Origin: JAZGGS01 sp963764825
GTDB taxonomy: Bacteria; Bacteroidota; Ignavibacteria; Ignavibacteriales; Ignavibacteriaceae
Direction of reading: 5' to 3'
Assembly: GCA_963764825.1 (NCBI GenBank)
Contig: CAVXUA010000008.1
Coordinates: forward strand, 248,001 to 312,000
Length of the DNA: 64,000 nt
In this document: piece by piece, positions 61,194 to 64,000 of the stretch
Position numbering within the stretch: the stretch's first letter is position 1
Layout: each line of letters opens with the position of its first letter
Position numbers and translations under genes: made by a program
Notes under the pieces: generated by a model
Databases searched by the model: none
The model's input: the letters and a program-made list of their open reading frames with translations, nothing else
What the model was told of the DNA's origin: nothing

Positions 61194-61196
61194 ATA

Positions 61197-61487
61197 ATGC
61201 AGATCGAACCAATTGATTTAAGATCTTTTGATGAAAGAGCTGATAATATTTACGAAGCAATTATTGTAAGTGCAAAAAGAGCACGCCAGATAAATGATGA
61301 AAATAAAATTGAATTTAATGCTCTTCTCAGTACTATTCCAACTGTAGTAAGCGAAGACGAAAACGAAGATATTGAGAATCCTGCACAGTTAAAAATTGCA
61401 CTTGATATGGAAGCAAGAGAAAAACCTCAAGTCCAATCAATTAAAGAATTTTTAAATGGAGACATTGATTACGAGTATAAAGATTAA
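61197..61487 (+). CDS. rpoZ: RNA polymerase omega-like subunit
   Basis: 96 residues. DLRSFDERADNIYEAIIVSA and KRARQINDENKIEFNA follow the Bacteroidota form of the omega subunit (Rpb6-like fold), and the position between gmk and coaBC supports the call. An AGGAG stretch (61184-61188) lies about 8 bp before the ATG. The C-terminal half is acidic and less conserved. Confidence 0.85.
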   Translation: MQIEPIDLRSFDERADNIYEAIIVSAKRARQINDENKIEFNALLSTIPTVVSEDENEDIENPAQLKIALDMEAREKPQVQSIKEFLNGDIDYEYKD

Positions 61488-61518
61488 TACTTAAACATTT
61501 TTGTTTTAATTTTTTTAT

Positions 61519-61546
61519 AATCCGGCTAAATGCCGGATTTATTTTT
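61519..61546 (+). terminator. Rho-independent terminator after rpoZ
   Basis: AATCCGGC, loop TAAAT, GCCGGATT, then TATTTTTT. It separates rpoZ from coaBC. Confidence 0.88.
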
Positions 61547-61568
61547 TAAAAATATCCATTATTGCTTT

Positions 61569-62778
61569 ATGCAAAAAGATCCTCTCTCTGGTAAGAAAAT
61601 TTTACTCGGAATAACCGGCTGCATTGCTGCTTATAAAGCATGTTATATTATCCGGGATTTAAAGAACACGGGGCGCAGAAGTAAAAGTAGTGATGACATC
61701 TCTCTGCAACTGAATTTATAACCCCTCTTACTCTTGCTTCACTTTCCGGTAACGATGTGATTGTTCACACATTTCCCCCATCAAGTAAAACTGGTACAGC
61801 ACTTATCCACGTGGCATATCGATTATGCTTTGTGGGCAGATCTTATGGTCATTGCACCTGCAACTGTAAATACAATTGCTAAAATTTCACATGGATTTGC
61901 TGATAATGCTTTAACAACTTTGGTGACTGCTTTAAGATCACCATTAATTATTGCACCGGCTGCCGATGTTGATATGTACAAAAATAAAATCACGCAGGAA
62001 AACATTAAACGAATTGAATCTTCTGGGTACTATATCATTTATGCTGAAGAAGGAGAATTAGCAAGCGGTTTAGTTGGAGAAGGACGGCTTGCTGATACAA
62101 ACAAAATTATCGATTCAGTTGAACTTATTCTATCGGGTTATTCAAAAGATCTTATCGGTAAAAAGATTCTTATTTCTGCTGGACCAACTTATGAAGATAT
62201 TGATCCTGTAAGATATTTGGGTAATCGTTCATCAGGAAAGATGGGATTTGCTCTTGCAAAAGCAGCTTTTTTAAGAGGTGCAGATGTTACAGTTATTTCA
62301 GGTCCTTCTAACGAAATTCCTTATCCTGAAATAAATCTTATAAAAGTGAGATCAGCACAAAAAATGTTTACTGCAGTAAAGAAAGAGCTGCAGAAAAATG
62401 ATATATTGATAATGGCTGCAGCTGTTGCGGATTACAAACCGGCAAGTTTCAAATAAAAAAATTAAGAAGAGTGATAAGCTCCCTATTCTCAAACTTGTTG
62501 AAACTACAGATATTTTATCAGGCTTAAATTCAAACGGGAAAACTGTTGTTGGTTTTGCGTTGGAAACAGATTACGAATTAGTTAATGCGAAGAAAAAATT
62601 GAAAGAGAAAAACCTGGATATGATTATTCTTAATTCCTTAAAAGAAAAGGGAACCGGCTTTGAGGGTGATACAAACAAGGTTACTATCCTAAGGAAAGAA
62701 GGAAAAGCGGTAAAACTTCCTCTTCAATCAAAGTTCCAGGTTGCAAACAAAATTCTTTCAGAGATAATTAAGATTTAA
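61569..62778 (+). CDS. coaBC: Phosphopantothenoylcysteine decarboxylase/synthetase (frameshifted)
   Basis: About 403 residues. The flavoprotein CoaC half begins KILLGITGCIAAYKACYIIR, and after frame changes near 61665 and 61790 reads LSTWHIDYALWADLMVIAPA with HI (active-site His), NTIAKISHGFADNALTT. The CoaB half has KKILISAGPTYEDIDPVRYL, GNRSSGKMGFALAKAAFLRG and, after a change near 62450, KLVETTDILSGLNSNGKTVV and FALETDYELVNAKKKLKEKN. Converts 4'-phosphopantothenate to 4'-phosphopantetheine for CoA. The ATG at 61569 is used; no ribosome site is obvious. Confidence 0.93.
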
Positions 62779-62812
62779 TAATAATCATTTAGAAGCTATC
62801 TCTAAAGTAGTT

Positions 62813-62894
62813 CTGTCATCACGAGCGTAGCGAAGTGATCTCGTTTTAAGCAAAATAAAAGATTGCTTCGTCACAAAGTTCCTCGCAATGACAG
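62813..62894. repeat. 82-bp imperfect inverted repeat (GTCAT-GCGAG type)
   Basis: The left arm CTGTCATCACGAGCGTAGCG with GAAGTGATCT and the right arm AGATTGCTTCG ... CTCGCAATGACAG are near-complementary and close to the widespread TGTCATTGCGAG/GAAGCAATCT interspersed repeat of bacterial genomes. Single copy in this window, in the gap between coaBC and the uracil-DNA glycosylase gene. Confidence 0.8.
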
Positions 62895-62959
62895 CTGCTT
62901 TGCTTTTAAGAAGACCTCATTGTGAGAAAAACTTTAGCGGTTTTATTATTGTATAACAA

Positions 62960-63694
62960 ATGAACAATCCACAAAAAAAACAAATTATAGAAGCACTTAA
63001 AGACCAGAAAGATATTTTTGGCGATGAGTTATTAATGACCAAATCAAAAAAACCTGAAGCTCCAACTAAAAGCAAAAAAGTAAAAGTAATTGAGCAGGAA
63101 ATATTTCCGGTTGAAAAGGAATCGTGGGAATCTGCCGTAACACTTAAAGACCTGGAAGCACAAATAAACAACTGCACAAATTGTGTTCTGCATAAAGGAA
63201 GGAACAAGTTTGTTTTTGGCAGCGGAAATCCTAATGCTGATGTAATGGTTGTAGGCGAAGGACCTGGAGCGGAAGAGGATAAACAGGGTTTACCTTTTGT
63301 TGGCAGAGCGGGAAAGCTCCTTACAGATATTCTCAAAGCAATCGATTTCAGCAGAGATGATGTTTACATTGCAAACATTGTAAAATGCCGTCCGCCTGAT
63401 AACAGAACGCCTTTACCCGATGAAATGGAAACTTGCCTTCCGTATTTAAAAAAACAAATTGAGTTAATTCAACCTAAGTTAATTTTATGTTTGGGATTAA
63501 CTGCTGCAAAAGGATTGTTGAAGAAAAAAGAATCGCTTACAAGTATGAGGGGAAAAGTATTTGAATTTGAAAATGCAAAAGTAATGATAACGTATCATCC
63601 TGCGGCGCTTTTAAGAAACCCAAACTGGAAACGTCCTTGCTGGGAAGACTTGCAGAACTTCAGGAAATTGTATGATGAGATAGTGAATCCATAA
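62960..63694 (+). CDS. Family 4 uracil-DNA glycosylase (4Fe-4S)
   Basis: Intact, 244 residues. After a basic N-terminal extension (about 50 residues) comes INNCTNCVLHKGRNKFVFG, whose C-x-x-C binds part of the iron-sulfur cluster; the other two Cys are in IVKCRPPDNR and MEMTCLPYL-type text (METCLPYLKK). VVGEGPGAEEDKQGLPFVGR is the uracil-binding motif with catalytic Glu/Asp, and VMITYHPAALLRNPNWKRP the second motif. It removes uracil from DNA. Stands alone. Confidence 0.9.
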   Translation: MNNPQKKQIIEALKDQKDIFGDELLMTKSKKPEAPTKSKKVKVIEQEIFPVEKESWESAVTLKDLEAQINNCTNCVLHKGRNKFVFGSGNPNADVMVVGEGPGAEEDKQGLPFVGRAGKLLTDILKAIDFSRDDVYIANIVKCRPPDNRTPLPDEMETCLPYLKKQIELIQPKLILCLGLTAAKGLLKKKESLTSMRGKVFEFENAKVMITYHPAALLRNPNWKRPCWEDLQNFRKLYDEIVNP

Positions 63695-63779
63695 CGGAAA
63701 TTTCTTTTACTCCCCCCTTAATTCCTAAATTAAATTTTAATAAAGCTGAATACCTGTAAACTTTGTTAAAAAATGCCCG

Positions 63780-64000
63780 TTACTTTTTTATAAAGTATTC
63801 TCCATCCCAATCTACTAAGTACGTGTTAGCTGTAATATACATTCCTTTAAATTTACCGCTTCCTTGAATATTTTCAAATTTACCCGTCCCGCTTATATAG
63901 GTGAAAGTTCCTTCCATTGTTGTTTTGGGTATATCGCCGGATAAAACAGTAGTTACTTTCCCTTCCCATTTGGCAACCGTAGTACTCCCATCTTTGTTCA
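63780..64000 (-). CDS. Unknown protein, C-terminal part (runs off right edge)
   Basis: The last 72 codons are in the window: KWEGKVTTVLSGDIPKTTME, YISGTGKFENIQGSGKFKGM and YLVDWDGEYFIKK then stop. The Gly-rich GTGKFENIQGSGKF strands suggest a small beta-barrel such as the lipocalin-like or DUF3224-like secreted proteins, but I cannot assign a family. Convergent with the uracil-DNA glycosylase gene; the 85-bp gap holds nothing clear. Confidence 0.6.
   Translation of the reverse strand, partial: NKDGSTTVAKWEGKVTTVLSGDIPKTTMEGTFTYISGTGKFENIQGSGKFKGMYITANTYLVDWDGEYFIKK

Noticed and set aside
1..64000. tRNA, rRNA and CRISPR loci
   Set aside because: Gaps between genes were scanned for T-loop (GGTTCGAATCC-like) sequences and regular repeats; none found. 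Only a computed scan with tRNA and RNA covariance models would be decisive.

Overview
This window is AT-rich chromosomal DNA of a Gram-negative bacterium of the FCB group, most likely Ignavibacteriota or another Bacteroidota relative. Two secreted proteins end in a type IX secretion (T9SS) sorting domain with the NYPNPFNP motif. There is an Oar-like TonB-dependent receptor, a BamA/TamA-type Omp85 protein and SurA-like foldases, and several promoters carry the Bacteroidota TAnnTTTG -7 box. No rRNA, tRNA or CRISPR array was seen.

Layout. 1-4632: partial threonyl-tRNA editing-domain gene, an aspartyl-protease-like lipoprotein and a large VPS10/sortilin-like secreted protein, with a stray second copy of that protein's C-terminal tail. 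4820-12525 (minus): a peptidoglycan-recycling operon of BadF/NagK-type amino-sugar kinase, AmpG-like permease, S12 serine hydrolase and a GH3-S12 fusion, then a nitrilase and DoxX. 12688-20730: PLP enzyme, cytidylate-kinase-like protein, acylating aldehyde dehydrogenase, a LiaF-like/LytS/LytTR envelope-stress module and a methionine gamma-lyase-type enzyme. 20998-30040 (plus): metG, a T9SS subtilase, three SurA/PpiC-type proteins and moxR. 30041-36091: a region bounded by moxR and a second moxR 3' end, holding the TonB receptor, an IS3-family element and a HAD phosphatase. 36092-49060: T9SS BNR protein, AI-2E-type permease, NifU domain/Mrp, ppk1, trkH/trkA, glycosyltransferase, deoxyhypusine-synthase-family protein and a nucleotide-sugar epimerase. 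49174-64000: housekeeping blocks rplM-rpsI-rpsB-tsf-pyrH-frr and yicC-gmk-rpoZ-coaBC, with CapA, L,D-transpeptidase-like, Omp85 and family-4 uracil-DNA glycosylase genes.

About half of the genes, including essential single-copy ones (rpsB, metG, coaBC, the Omp85 gene), are split by one- or two-base indels while both halves keep full family similarity. The likeliest cause is uncorrected sequence error, not decay. I therefore give each as one gene over its whole span and state roughly where the frame changes. Genes at 39571-42883, 44538-49060 and 52600-54862 are clean. The IS3 orfA/orfB frame change is different: it sits on an A AAA AAC slippery heptamer and looks programmed.

The most notable signals are: two 3'-end replicas (about 125 bp each, of the VPS10 gene and of moxR) that bracket accessory genes; a 20-21 bp palindromic element at three sites, one cleanly in frame in a coding sequence and one inside a terminator loop; a fused S12 domain that has lost its catalytic motifs beside an intact S12 enzyme; and an L,D-transpeptidase-like protein with Ser at the expected catalytic Cys.
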